A stretch of DNA of 64,000 bases, from positions 124,001 through 188,000 of the forward strand of contig JAFEDR010000001.1 in NCBI GenBank assembly GCA_018241525.1, given 5' to 3'. Source of the stretch: Pseudomonadota bacterium (GTDB lineage Bacteria; Pseudomonadota; Gammaproteobacteria; Steroidobacterales; Steroidobacteraceae). Under the pieces are notes generated by a model, which saw only the letters and a program-made list of their open reading frames with translations, ran no database searches and was not told the origin of the DNA. Both the position numbers and the translations under genes were made by a program. This document shows, piece after piece, positions 7,924 to 19,015 of this stretch (position 1 is the first letter of the stretch; each line of letters opens with the position of its first letter).

Positions 7924-9104
7924 AACCGCGATTCGCTGAATTCGCCGGGCGCATCGCCCACGACGCCGGCGGCGACCCCTGGGCGCTGCACTGGGAGGCC
8001 CGCAACGCCAAGGCGCGCGGCGAGGACGTGATCGTGCTGTCGGTCGGCGATCCGGACCTCGACACGCCGCCGGCGGTCGTCGACGCCGCCGTCGCCGCGA
8101 TGCGCGGCGGTGACACGCACTACACCGAGAGCGCCGGCCGGCCGGCGCTGCGGGCGGCGGTGGCGGCGCTGCACACCCGGCGCACCGGGCAGGCGGCCGG
8201 CGCCGAGAACGCGATCGTGCTCGGCGGCTGCCAGAATGGCCTGTTCGTGAGCTCGATGCTGCTCGCCGGCCCCGGCGACGAGGTGATCGCGCTCGACCCG
8301 ATGTATGCGACCTATCCGGCGACGATCCGCGCCAGCGGCGCGACGCTGGTGCCGGTGGCGGCGCCGGCCGCCAACGGCTTCCACCCGGACCTGGCCGCGC
8401 TCGAGGCAGCCGTCACGCCGCGCACGCGCGCGATCTTCCTCGCCACGCCGAACAACCCGACCGGCGTTGTGTTTACCGAGGCTGACGTGGACGGCATCGC
8501 GGCGCTCGCGCGCCGCCACGACCTGTGGGTGGTCTCGGACGAGGTCTACGCCGGCATTGCCGACGGTGGGCGCGTGCCGTCGCTGGCGGCGAGGCTGCCC
8601 GAAAAGGTGCTGACGCTCGGCAGCCTGTCGAAGACGCACGCGATGACCGGCTGGCGCGCCGGCTGGATCGTCGGCCCGGCGGACTTCATCGCCCACGCCG
8701 AGCAGCTGGCGCTCAACATGCTGTACGGCCTGCCCGGTTTCGTGCAGCAGGCGGCGCAGACCGCGCTCGACATCGCCGACGAGGCCGAGACCGTGGTGCG
8801 GGCCTACTGCACGGCGCGGCGCGAGCGTCTCTACCGGGCGCTCGAGGGCCTGCCCGGCGTGCGGGCGATCTGGCCTGACGCTGGCATGTTCATGCTGCTC
8901 GACGTGCGCGCGACCGGGCTCACGGCCGGCGACTTCGTCCGCGGGCTGTACCAGGCCGAGCGCGTCTCGCTGCTCGACGGCGCTGCCTTCGGCCGCGCCA
9001 CCGAAGGCTTCGTGCGCGCCTGCTACGCCGCGGAAGAGCCGATGCTCGACGATGCGGCGCGGCGCATCCGGCGCTACTGCGAGCGCCTGGCGCCGGCCCG
9101 CTGA
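7920..9104 (+). CDS. aruH: Class-I aminotransferase, arginine:pyruvate transaminase-like (AruH)
   Basis: A 394-residue fold-type-I PLP aminotransferase. VLSVGDPDLDTPP near the N-terminus, the ATPNNPTG motif, VVSDEVYAG (cofactor Asp and Tyr) and SLSKTHAMTGWRAGW (PLP Lys) are all present. Long stretches resemble P. aeruginosa AruH, which transfers the alpha-amino group of arginine to pyruvate. ATG at 7920 overlaps the aruI-like stop, so translational coupling is likely. The stop lies in the left arm of a strong hairpin (9091-9124). General aspartate/aromatic aminotransferases share the motifs, so the arginine assignment depends on overall similarity and the AruI partner. Confidence 0.8.
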   Translation: MKPRFAEFAGRIAHDAGGDPWALHWEARNAKARGEDVIVLSVGDPDLDTPPAVVDAAVAAMRGGDTHYTESAGRPALRAAVAALHTRRTGQAAGAENAIVLGGCQNGLFVSSMLLAGPGDEVIALDPMYATYPATIRASGATLVPVAAPAANGFHPDLAALEAAVTPRTRAIFLATPNNPTGVVFTEADVDGIAALARRHDLWVVSDEVYAGIADGGRVPSLAARLPEKVLTLGSLSKTHAMTGWRAGWIVGPADFIAHAEQLALNMLYGLPGFVQQAAQTALDIADEAETVVRAYCTARRERLYRALEGLPGVRAIWPDAGMFMLLDVRATGLTAGDFVRGLYQAERVSLLDGAAFGRATEGFVRACYAAEEPMLDDAARRIRRYCERLAPAR

Positions 9105-9124
9105 GTGCGCTCAGCGGGCCGGCG
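9091..9124. terminator. Hairpin at convergent gene ends, candidate bidirectional terminator
   Basis: A perfect 15-bp stem with TGCG loop (arms 9091-9105 and 9110-9124) lies between the converging aruH-like and TonB-receptor genes. The stem contains the aruH-like TGA. No U-tract follows on either strand, so it may act through structure or Rho rather than as a classical intrinsic terminator. Confidence 0.5.
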
Positions 9125-9131
9125 GCGGCCG

Positions 9132-11687
<2,556 letters not shown>

Positions 11688-11763
11688 GATCTCGTTCCCC
11701 CGGATGATCACCCAATCCCCGTCGGCCCGCGGGCGCCCGCCCGCCGGCCCGTACTGAACCTCG

Positions 11764-12909
11764 TCAGGCCTGCAGCAGGACCGCGGCGTTCGCGTCCCAG
11801 CTGAGGTAGACCTCGTCGCTCCAGTCGATTGACCAGTCGAGCGTCCGCCGCTCGTTCTGCGCGAACGCCGTGACCACCTTGCCGCCGGCAGTCTTCACCT
11901 GGTAGGTCGAGCGGCTGCCGAGATAGCCGAGCTCCCAGACCACGCCCTTCAGGCGGTTGCGGCGCTCGCCGGCGGGCGGCGACTTGCTGAGCTGCACCTT
12001 CTCGGGGCGGACGGCGACGCACACCCGCTCGCCGACCTGCACCCGCCCGGCGTCGTCGACGTACAGGTCGCAGCCGAGGTCCGCGCAGCGCACGGTGACG
12101 AGTCCCGGCTCCGCCGCCGCGACCGTGCCCTCGAGCAGGTTCGCCGTGCCGAAGAAGTCCGCCACGAAGCGCGTGCGGGGGAACTCGTAGACCTCGGCGG
12201 GCGTGCCGACCTGCACCACTGCGCCGCGGTCCATCACCGCGATCCGGCTCGACAGCGCCATCGCCTCGTCCTGGTCATGGGTGACCACCACGAAGGTGAT
12301 GCCGACCTCGTATTGCAGGTCCATCAGCTCGAACTGGGTGCTCTCGCGCAGCTTCTTGTCGAGCGCCGACAGCGGCTCGTCGAGCAGCAGCACCTTCGGG
12401 CGCCGGATCAGCGCGCGGGCGAGCGCCACGCGCTGCCGCTGGCCGCCCGACAGCTGGTGCGGCTTGCGCGCGCCGAGGCCGCCCAGCTGCACCATCTCGA
12501 GTGCCTCGTCGATGCGGCGCTGGCGGGTCGCGCCGTCGAGCCGCAGGCGCTTCAGGCCGTAGCCGACGTTGTCGGCCACCGTCATGTGCGGGAACAGCGC
12601 GTAGGACTGGAACATCATGTTGACCGGGCGCTCGTAGGGCGGCACCTCGGTCATGTCGACGCCGTCGATCACGACCCGACCGGCGCTCGGCGTCACGAAG
12701 CCTGCAAGCATGCGCAGCAGCGTCGTCTTGCCGCAGCCGGATGCACCCACCAGCGCGAACATCTCGCCCTTGTAGATCGACAGGTTGACGCTGCCGACCG
12801 CGGTGAAGGCGCCGTAGGTCTTGCCGATCCCCTCGAGCACGATCTGCGGCTTGGCGGCCGGGTCGAGCCATGGCCGCTCGGTGACGTTCGGGCGCTGCGC
12901 GGAGATCAC
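11764..12909 (-). CDS. potA: ABC transporter ATPase, spermidine/putrescine type (PotA family)
   Basis: A 381-residue ATPase: Walker A GASGCGKTT (about residues 55-63), Q-loop MMFQSYALFPHM, signature LSGGQRQR, Walker B VLLLDEPLSALD, switch VTHDQDEAM. A C-terminal TOBE-type domain contains CVAVRPEKVQLS. GTG at 12909 is chosen over a much longer upstream frame because GGGAGAGG precedes it and the extra sequence is low-complexity. It energises import of polyamines or related cations such as betaine-like amines. Its likely permeases (PotB/PotC types) are about 12 kb away at 24587-26363 on the other strand. No substrate-binding protein of this class is in the window. It is the last gene of the aminotransferase-flavoprotein operon. 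Confidence 0.88.
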   Translation of the reverse strand: MISAQRPNVTERPWLDPAAKPQIVLEGIGKTYGAFTAVGSVNLSIYKGEMFALVGASGCGKTTLLRMLAGFVTPSAGRVVIDGVDMTEVPPYERPVNMMFQSYALFPHMTVADNVGYGLKRLRLDGATRQRRIDEALEMVQLGGLGARKPHQLSGGQRQRVALARALIRRPKVLLLDEPLSALDKKLRESTQFELMDLQYEVGITFVVVTHDQDEAMALSSRIAVMDRGAVVQVGTPAEVYEFPRTRFVADFFGTANLLEGTVAAAEPGLVTVRCADLGCDLYVDDAGRVQVGERVCVAVRPEKVQLSKSPPAGERRNRLKGVVWELGYLGSRSTYQVKTAGGKVVTAFAQNERRTLDWSIDWSDEVYLSWDANAAVLLQA

Positions 12910-12991
12910 CTTCGTCCTCTCCCGGAAGCCGGTCCGTGAGTGCAGGGCATGTGGCGAGCCTACCCGACCTGCCGCGCGTCCGGGGGCAGAC

Positions 12992-14200
12992 CTAGCGGTC
13001 CGCCGGCGGCGTGGCGCGCCGTCGCTCGGGGGCGAAGAACGGCCGCTCGACGACCCGGCTGGCGGCCATGCGCCGCTCCCAGACGAGCTCGCGATTGAGG
13101 TAGATGTCCGCCCAGACGGTCGTGCCGGTGGCGTGAAAGGGGGCATCGACGATCGCCAGCGCGATGTTGCGCTTGCAGGTGGGGGACCACATCGCCGACG
13201 TGACGCTGCCGACCTCGCGCCGGCCCGCCTCCTCGGCGTACAGCAGGGCGTTGTGGGCAGGCTTGTTGCCGGCGACGTCGAGCCCGACGAGGAGCCGCCG
13301 CAGGCCCGCGGCCTGCTGCCGCAGGAGCGCGCGCCGGCCGGTGAAGTGGGGCTTGTCGAAGTCGACCAGCCAGGCGAGGCCGAGCTCGAGCGGCGTGCGC
13401 TCCCGGTCGACGCGCACGGTGTGCTCGGCCGAGACGAAATCGACGTTCGGCAGCAGGAAGCCCGCCTCGATGCGCACCATGTTGAGTGCCTGCGAGCCGA
13501 TCGGGCGCAGACCGCGCGTCCGCCCGGCCGCCATCAGCTCGTCCCAGACCCCGAGCGCGTGCTCCGGGCGCATCCAGAGCTCGTAGCCGAGGTCGCCCGT
13601 GAAGCCGGTGCGCGAGGCCATCAGCGGCCGCCCGCCGACCGAGAACTCCGCCAGCTCGAAGGGCTTCAGCCGCTCGAGTCCCTCGAGGCCGAAGCGCCGC
13701 AGGATGTAGGCCGACGTCGGACCCTGCACCGCGAGCGCCGCTACCTGCTCGGTGACCTCCTCGATGACGACGTCGAAGCCGATCGCCGAATCGAGGAACC
13801 AGTCGAGCTGGCGCTCGGCCGTACAGACCCGGAAGTCCTGCGCGGCGAGGCGAAAGACCGTGCCGTCGTCGATGATGTGGCCGTGGTCGTTGCACCAGAC
13901 CACGTAGCTGACGCGGCCGACCCGGAGCTTGCGAACGTCGCGCGTCACCAGCCGGTTCAGGTAGCGCTCGGCGTCCGCTCCGCTGACGCGGTACTTCACC
14001 ATCGGCGTCAGGTCGTACAGGGTCGCGGCGTTGCGCACCGCGAAATACTCCTGCTCGACGGTGCTGTAGACGTCGACCGTGCTGTACCCGGCCCAGGCCA
14101 CGAAGTGATCGACCTGCTGCAGCTCGCGCGTGCGCGGTGCGAACGGCGTGTCGAGCAGCGGCCGGCGGAAGTGGGGCGGCGAGGGGTAGGGGCTTGTCAT
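12992..14200 (-). CDS. GcvT/aminomethyltransferase-family protein (tetrahydrofolate-dependent demethylase-like)
   Basis: A 402-residue stand-alone T-protein fold. CNDHGHIIDDGTV matches the family segment with the catalytic Asp, and ASRTGFTGDLGYELW is the conserved TGxTGxxGxE block. The C-terminal barrel domain is complete. Members move a methylene or methyl group from a donor onto tetrahydrofolate (glycine cleavage, DMSP, methoxyaromatics). There is no GcvP/GcvH partner here, and it overlaps the stop of a CrtI-type flavoprotein gene by 4 nt. It is therefore more likely a dedicated demethylase or C1 acceptor for an amine oxidised by that flavoprotein (inference). The start is fixed by the ATGA overlap at 14197-14200. 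Confidence 0.82.
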   Translation of the reverse strand: MTSPYPSPPHFRRPLLDTPFAPRTRELQQVDHFVAWAGYSTVDVYSTVEQEYFAVRNAATLYDLTPMVKYRVSGADAERYLNRLVTRDVRKLRVGRVSYVVWCNDHGHIIDDGTVFRLAAQDFRVCTAERQLDWFLDSAIGFDVVIEEVTEQVAALAVQGPTSAYILRRFGLEGLERLKPFELAEFSVGGRPLMASRTGFTGDLGYELWMRPEHALGVWDELMAAGRTRGLRPIGSQALNMVRIEAGFLLPNVDFVSAEHTVRVDRERTPLELGLAWLVDFDKPHFTGRRALLRQQAAGLRRLLVGLDVAGNKPAHNALLYAEEAGRREVGSVTSAMWSPTCKRNIALAIVDAPFHATGTTVWADIYLNRELVWERRMAASRVVERPFFAPERRRATPPADR

Positions 14201-15768
14201 GCCGCGGCCTCCGCGAGCACGCGCCGGGCGGCATTGCGCCCCGCAAGGCCGGCGACGCCGCCGCCCGGATGGGCACCCGCGCCGCAGAGGTAGAGTCCCG
14301 CCATCGGCGTCGCATGCTGCGTCGCGCCCGGCACCGGACGCACCAGGTAGAACTGATCGAACGCCAGATCGCCGTGATGCCAGTGGCCGCCGCCGGAGCC
14401 GAACTCCCGCTCCAGGTCCTCCGGCACGAGCAATTCCGCCGCGCGCACGCTGCCGCGCAGGCCGGGCGCATGCGCCTCGAGCACGCCGAGCACCGCGTCC
14501 AGGAACGGCCCGCGCTGCGTCGCCCAGCCGCGCTCGGCGACGTACGGTGCGTACTGCACGATCGCCGACAGCACGTGGCATCCGGCCGGCGCGAGCGACG
14601 GATCGTGCAGCGTCGGCACGCTGACCTCGAGCGCAGGCGCCGGCGACCACTCGCCGTACTTGCTCGCGTTGAACGCGCGCTCGACGTAGTCCGGCGTCGG
14701 CGCGACCAGCAGCCGCCCGGCCGCGGCGCGTGCGCCGAGGCCGCGGAACGCGGGCGCCCGGTCGAGCGCGAGGTGCAGCTTGGCGGCGACGCCACGGCAG
14801 CGGAAATGGTCCACCCGGCGCACGAAGCCGGTATCGAGGTGCTCCGCGCCGAGCAGCGACAGGAAGGTGCGGCGCGGGTCGACGCCGGAGACGACCACCC
14901 CGGCGTCGAGCTCCTCGCCCGATTCGAGCACCACGCCATCGACCCGGTCGTTGCCGACCCGCAGGCGCGCCACCGGCGCGGCGGTGCGGATGCTGACGCC
15001 GGCCGCGGCGGCGGCGCGGCCGAGCGCCGCCGCGACCGCGCCCATGCCGCCGCGCGGCAGCGCGAGCTGCGCGGGGCCGGCCGCCGACTGCAGCGCGAGC
15101 CGGTACAGGAAGGTCAGCACCGTTCCCGGCGCCCGGGGCCCGAAGTTCGTGCCGAGGACGGCGTCGAAGGCGAGCGCGCCGCGCAAAAGCGGCGTCGCGA
15201 ACTCGTCGGTCACGAGGTCGTAGGCGTTCATGCCGATGATGCGCAGGAACTCGCGCATGTCGCGCCGGCCGAGCAGCCGCAAGCGCAGGCCGAGCCGCGC
15301 GAGCGCGAGGGCGTCGGCGGTCGCGCCGCTGCCGAGGCGCGGCGGCGGCGCGTCGAGCACGTGGTAGAGGAGGCGCGCGAACCGGCCGAAGCGGGCGATC
15401 ACGCCGGGCCAGGCATCGGCGTCCGCCGGCGAGATCGATCGCAGCGTCGCGAGATCGCCGAGCTCGAGCGGCGCGCCAGCGGCGTCGAGCGCCGTGGTCG
15501 GCAGGGCCGCGGCCGCGAGCTCGAGGCCGTGCCGGTCGAGTCCGAGCTCGCCGGCCAGCGCCGCGGGCAGCTGGTGCAGGAAGTGCGCCGCGCCGGAGAC
15601 CCTGAATCCCGGCGCGAACTCGCGGGTGCGCGCCGCACCGCCGATCTCGGCCGCCGCCTCGAGCAGCAGCACGCGGCGCCCGCCGCGCGCGAGCAGCGTC
15701 GCGCAGACGAGGCCGTTGTGGCCGCCGCCGACCACGATCGCGTCGAAGCGGGCGCGGGCGACGGCCAC
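14197..15768 (-). CDS. CrtI/phytoene-desaturase-type FAD oxidoreductase (copy 1)
   Basis: A 523-residue flavoprotein with N-terminal dinucleotide site DAIVVGGGHNGLVCATLLARGG and acidic end VLLLEAA. The C-terminal FAD segment LYLCGAGAHPGGGVAGLAG is typical of NAD(P)/FAD-dependent oxidoreductases related to phytoene desaturase and human PYROXD2. GTG at 15768, two bases after the upstream stop, gives the expected N-terminus; the frame upstream of it is a shadow. The central substrate-domain motif LPRGGMGAVAAAL is conserved. No carotenoid genes are nearby, so amine oxidation or desaturation is more likely than carotenoid synthesis. It overlaps the GcvT-like gene and follows a paralogue with only a 2-bp gap. 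Confidence 0.8.
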   Translation of the reverse strand: MAVARARFDAIVVGGGHNGLVCATLLARGGRRVLLLEAAAEIGGAARTREFAPGFRVSGAAHFLHQLPAALAGELGLDRHGLELAAAALPTTALDAAGAPLELGDLATLRSISPADADAWPGVIARFGRFARLLYHVLDAPPPRLGSGATADALALARLGLRLRLLGRRDMREFLRIIGMNAYDLVTDEFATPLLRGALAFDAVLGTNFGPRAPGTVLTFLYRLALQSAAGPAQLALPRGGMGAVAAALGRAAAAAGVSIRTAAPVARLRVGNDRVDGVVLESGEELDAGVVVSGVDPRRTFLSLLGAEHLDTGFVRRVDHFRCRGVAAKLHLALDRAPAFRGLGARAAAGRLLVAPTPDYVERAFNASKYGEWSPAPALEVSVPTLHDPSLAPAGCHVLSAIVQYAPYVAERGWATQRGPFLDAVLGVLEAHAPGLRGSVRAAELLVPEDLEREFGSGGGHWHHGDLAFDQFYLVRPVPGATQHATPMAGLYLCGAGAHPGGGVAGLAGRNAARRVLAEAAA

Positions 15769-15770
15769 GC

Positions 15771-17372
15771 TCAGACGCTCCGCCGCAGGTCGGCCAGCAC
15801 CCGGCGCGCCGCGTTCGCGCCGGGCGCGCCCATCACGCCGCCGCCCGGGTGCGTGCTCGAGCCCGACAGGTAGAGGCCACGCAGGGGGGTGCGGTACTGG
15901 GCGTAGCCCGGCACCGGCCGGTTGAAGAGCAACTGATCCATGGTCAGCTCCCCCTGGAAGATGTTGCCCTCGGTGAGGCCGACTTCGTTCTCGATGTCCC
16001 AGGGCGTGCGGATCTCGGCGTGCCGGATCAGGCTCTTGAAGTCCGGGCTGTGGGCGGCGATCGAATCGATGACGTTCGCGCCGAAGGCCTGGCGCTTCGC
16101 GTCCGTCCACGGACCGTCGGCCAGCTCGTACGGGCAGTACTGCACGAACACCGACATGTAGTGCTTGCCGTCGGGCGCCATCGTCGGATCGATCTGCGAC
16201 GGCATCAGCATGTCGACGTACGGCGTCGCCGACCAGCGGCCATCCTTCCAGTCGTCGTAGGCGCGCTCCATCATCGCGATCGTGTCGGTGATGTGCAGGT
16301 CGCCCCGCAGGCACGGCGCGCCCGCCGGGATCGACGGGAAGGTCGGCAGGCCGTCAAGGGCGATGTTCAGCTTGCCGGACGAGCCGCGGATCTTGAAGCG
16401 GCGCACGGCGGACAGGAAGTCGTCCGGCAGGTGCTCCGGCGCGACCGTCTTCAGGAACGTGCGCTTGACGTCGAGGTTCGAGATCACCGTGCGCGCCTCG
16501 ATCTCCTCGCCGCTCTCGAGCACCACGCCGCGGGCCCGCCCGCCACGCACCAGCACCTCGGCGACCGGCGCGCTGACCCGGACGTCGCCACCGCTGGCAC
16601 GCAGCGAGCTCGTCAGTGCCGCCGTGATCGCGCCCATGCCGCCGCGCGCGAAGCCCCACGCGCCCACGGTCTCGTCGATGTCGCCCATGTAGTGGTGCAG
16701 CAGCACGTAGGCGCTGCCGGGCGAGCGCGGGCCGAGCGCCGTGCCGATGATCGAGCTGCCGGAGAAGTGCGCCTTGACGATCTCGCTCTCGAAGTACTCG
16801 TCGAGGAAGTCGGCGGCGCTCATCGTCCAGAAGCGGATCGTGTCGTACATCCGCTCCTCGCCGACGCGGTGCAGGCGCTGGCCGAGGTAGAGCAGCTCCA
16901 TCAGGTCGCGCGGCCGGAACGAGGTCGGGTCCGGCGGCTCGCGCAGCAGCAGCGGCTTGATGAACTTGCACTGGCGGATGATGTCGCGCGAGAAGCGGTG
17001 ATAGGCCTCGGCGTCGCGCTTCGAGTGGCGCGCGATCTCGCGGCGCAGCGCGTCGTGGTTGTCGTAGAGGGCGAAGTGCCCGCCGCCACGCATCATCGTG
17101 CAGCCGCCGTCGTAAGGGATAATCTGCAGCCCGTAGCGTGGCAGCTCGAGCGTCCGCATGATCTCCGGCCGCAGCAGGCTGCAGACGTACGAGCAGTTCG
17201 AGTACGTGAAGTCCTGGTACAGCTGGCGGCTGACCGCGGCGCCGCCGATGTAGTCGTTGCGCTCGACCACCAGCACGTCGAGGCCGGCGCGCGCCAGGTA
17301 GCACGCGGCGACCAGCCCGTTGTGGCCGGCGCCGACGACGACCACGTCGTGGCGCTGCGTTCGAGCGCTCAT
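15771..17372 (-). CDS. CrtI/phytoene-desaturase-type FAD oxidoreductase (copy 2)
   Basis: A 533-residue paralogue of the adjacent gene, with N-terminal VVVVGAGHNGLVAACYLARAG and C-terminal LYLSGSSTHPGGGVMGAPG FAD motifs and a central FARGGMGAITAAL block. Sequence divergence from copy 1 is large, so the two are probably an old pair with different substrates or a heterodimer rather than a recent duplication. ATG at 17372 is 19 bp after the aminotransferase stop. Role in the operon: an oxidation of an amine-containing intermediate is the simplest reading, but no substrate is visible. Cytoplasmic, no signal peptide. Confidence 0.8.
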   Translation of the reverse strand: MSARTQRHDVVVVGAGHNGLVAACYLARAGLDVLVVERNDYIGGAAVSRQLYQDFTYSNCSYVCSLLRPEIMRTLELPRYGLQIIPYDGGCTMMRGGGHFALYDNHDALRREIARHSKRDAEAYHRFSRDIIRQCKFIKPLLLREPPDPTSFRPRDLMELLYLGQRLHRVGEERMYDTIRFWTMSAADFLDEYFESEIVKAHFSGSSIIGTALGPRSPGSAYVLLHHYMGDIDETVGAWGFARGGMGAITAALTSSLRASGGDVRVSAPVAEVLVRGGRARGVVLESGEEIEARTVISNLDVKRTFLKTVAPEHLPDDFLSAVRRFKIRGSSGKLNIALDGLPTFPSIPAGAPCLRGDLHITDTIAMMERAYDDWKDGRWSATPYVDMLMPSQIDPTMAPDGKHYMSVFVQYCPYELADGPWTDAKRQAFGANVIDSIAAHSPDFKSLIRHAEIRTPWDIENEVGLTEGNIFQGELTMDQLLFNRPVPGYAQYRTPLRGLYLSGSSTHPGGGVMGAPGANAARRVLADLRRSV

Positions 17373-17391
17373 GCCGCCGCGGCGGGCCGGG

Positions 17392-18717
17392 TCAGGCCCG
17401 GACCTTCTCGGCGGCGCGGGTCTTGAGCGTCGCGTCGACCGCGACCTCGAAGCCCCGCAGCGTGTCGGCGAGGCACGAGTCGTCGTGGGCCGCGGAGATG
17501 AACCACGGCTCGCGCGAATCGGGCTCGCACAGCACCCCCTCGTCGTGCAGCACCTGTGCCATCGCGTCGTAGAACGCGTAGTCGCTGCCCTTCCAGTCGC
17601 GGTAGTTGCGCGGCGGCTTGGCATCGAAGTACAGCCCCGGCATCGACGGGTGGCCGACGAAGCTGTGAGCGATGCCGCGCGCATTCAGTACCTGGGTCAT
17701 GCCCTTCATCAGCCGCCGGCCGAAGTCGGCGACCCGGTCGAGCGCATCCGTCTCGTCGAGGATCTGCAGGCACTTCTCCGCCGCCGCAAGCGACACGGAG
17801 TGGGCCGTGTAGGTGCCGCCGTGGGCGACGCCCCGGCCGAGCTTGCGCATCACGTCCTCGCGGCCGGCCAGCACCGAGATCGGGTAGCCGTTCGCGACCG
17901 CCTTGGCGAAGGTCGTCAGGTCGGGGCGCACGGCGTGCAGTGACTGGACGCCGCCGCGGGCAACGCGGAAGCCGGTCTTGACCTCGTCGATCAGCAGCAG
18001 CGTGCCGTACTTGTCGCACAGCATGCGCGCCGCGCGCAGGTACTCCGGCTCCATGCCGATGCCGAGACAATTGCCCATGATCGGCTCGATCAGCATGCAG
18101 GCGATCCGGCCGGCGGTGCGCTTGAACGTGTCCTCGAGCTGGTTGGCGTCGTTCGCCTGCACGAAGTGCGCGAAGCCACGCACGCCGAGCGGCACGCCCT
18201 GGCTGTAGGGCACGACCTCGGGCTCGCCCTGCTGCGACCACTTTTCCATGGGCGTGTACCACATCGCCGCGTCGAACAGCCCGTGGTAGCTGCCCTCGAG
18301 GATGATGTAGTCGTCACGACCCGTGTAGGCGCGCGCCAGCCTGAGCCCGGCCATGACCGCCTCGGTGCCGGAGTTCGAGAACCGCACCAGCTCGGCCGCC
18401 GGCACCATCTTCGCGATCCGCTCCGCGACCCGGAACTCGCGCTCGGTCGACAGGGCGAACACCCCGCCGACCTGCATGCCCTCGCGCGCCGCGGCGTCCA
18501 CCTCCGGGTGGGCGTAGCCGAGGATCGCCGGACCGTAGCCCAGCCGGTAGTCGACGTAGCGGTTGTCGTCGAGGTCGGTGATCCGGGCGCCGCGGCCTTC
18601 CTTGACGTAGATCGTCCGGCCCTCGCCCCAGAAGCGGAAGTTCGACGCGACGCCAAGCGGCAGCCGGGTGTTGGCCTTGTGCCAGTGTGCATTGCTCTTC
18701 GAAAGATCCCGCGGCAT
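17392..18717 (-). CDS. Class-III aminotransferase, glutamate-1-semialdehyde aminomutase-like
   Basis: A 441-residue PLP enzyme of the class-III (omega-transaminase/HemL) group. It has FSNSGTEAVMAGLRLARA, EGSYHG, LLLIDEVKTGFR with the cofactor Asp, and the PLP lysine in TTFAKAVANGYP. It is not HemL itself judging by its catabolic context and by the N-terminus and C-terminal domain. First gene of a leftward five-gene operon (aminotransferase, two FAD enzymes, GcvT-like, PotA-like). It probably removes or adds an amino group on a demethylated product, converting an omega-amine or beta-amino acid to the semialdehyde or keto acid. The start ATG at 18717 is the only good in-frame choice. Confidence 0.82.
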   Translation of the reverse strand: MPRDLSKSNAHWHKANTRLPLGVASNFRFWGEGRTIYVKEGRGARITDLDDNRYVDYRLGYGPAILGYAHPEVDAAAREGMQVGGVFALSTEREFRVAERIAKMVPAAELVRFSNSGTEAVMAGLRLARAYTGRDDYIILEGSYHGLFDAAMWYTPMEKWSQQGEPEVVPYSQGVPLGVRGFAHFVQANDANQLEDTFKRTAGRIACMLIEPIMGNCLGIGMEPEYLRAARMLCDKYGTLLLIDEVKTGFRVARGGVQSLHAVRPDLTTFAKAVANGYPISVLAGREDVMRKLGRGVAHGGTYTAHSVSLAAAEKCLQILDETDALDRVADFGRRLMKGMTQVLNARGIAHSFVGHPSMPGLYFDAKPPRNYRDWKGSDYAFYDAMAQVLHDEGVLCEPDSREPWFISAAHDDSCLADTLRGFEVAVDATLKTRAAEKVRA

Positions 18718-18785
18718 GGCGCGCTCCCCGTTCGCGTGTGCGTTCTGCGGGCGAAACTAACACCGCGGGCCGGCGCCCGTCCACG

Positions 18786-18809
18786 AAATTTATATGCTCA
18801 TATAATTTT
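18786..18809. promoter_or_regulatory. Inverted repeat, candidate operator upstream of aminotransferase operon
   Basis: Arms AAATTTATATG and CATATAATTTT around CT; the core TTATATG-CT-CATATAA (18790-18805) is perfect and one flanking pair mismatches. It starts 69 bp upstream of the aminotransferase start. Placement and symmetry suggest a dimeric regulator site. The TetR-Rieske fusion at 22.9-24.5 kb is a candidate binder by context only. Confidence 0.55.
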
Positions 18810-18873
18810 CGCTTGAATCGCGACGCACCAATTCCGGGTTGCCAAAACGATCGTGGCGAATGGCGAATTTTAA

Positions 18874-18885
18874 GTATTTAAATAC
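18874..18885. promoter_or_regulatory. Perfect 12-bp palindrome GTATTTAAATAC
   Basis: A perfect palindrome in an AT-rich patch, about 131 bp before the first Rieske gene and 157 bp before the aminotransferase gene. It is 25 bp upstream of the TTGACA candidate. It could be an activator or repressor site, or simply promoter AT-richness. Confidence 0.4.
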
Positions 18886-19015
18886 CTGATAAATAATAAG
18901 ATAATGAAATTGACAGCGCCCCCCTTTCTGGGCATTCAACGGCTTGCCGCCGCCGCCTGTTCCGGGTTAGATTGAATGTCGATATAGCATCCGCAGATCC
19001 CCGAGGAGAACCCCC

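Larger units (their letters stand above)
18718..19015. promoter_or_regulatory. Divergent control region between the aminotransferase operon and Rieske oxygenases
   Basis: This 298-bp gene-free region has the most AT-rich segments of the window (about 18786-18812 and 18866-18912). It contains two palindromes listed separately. A TTGACA at 18910-18915 followed after 17 bp by CATTCA is a weak sigma-70-like candidate for the rightward genes. The rightward ribosome site is GAGGAG at about 19003, immediately before ATG 19016. No credible ORF lies here. Confidence 0.6.

Noticed and set aside
12992..14200. Glycine cleavage system T protein
   Set aside because: No GcvH or GcvP, and it is translationally coupled to flavoproteins, so a dedicated demethylase role is more likely.
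14197..17372. Carotenoid biosynthesis (phytoene desaturases)
   Set aside because: CrtI-like fold is present, but no crtB, crtE or cyclase genes; neighbours are GcvT-like, aminotransferase and transport genes.
17392..18717. Glutamate-1-semialdehyde aminomutase of haem synthesis
   Set aside because: Fold matches, but the gene sits in a catabolic operon with flavoproteins and a transporter ATPase, so a catabolic transaminase is likelier.
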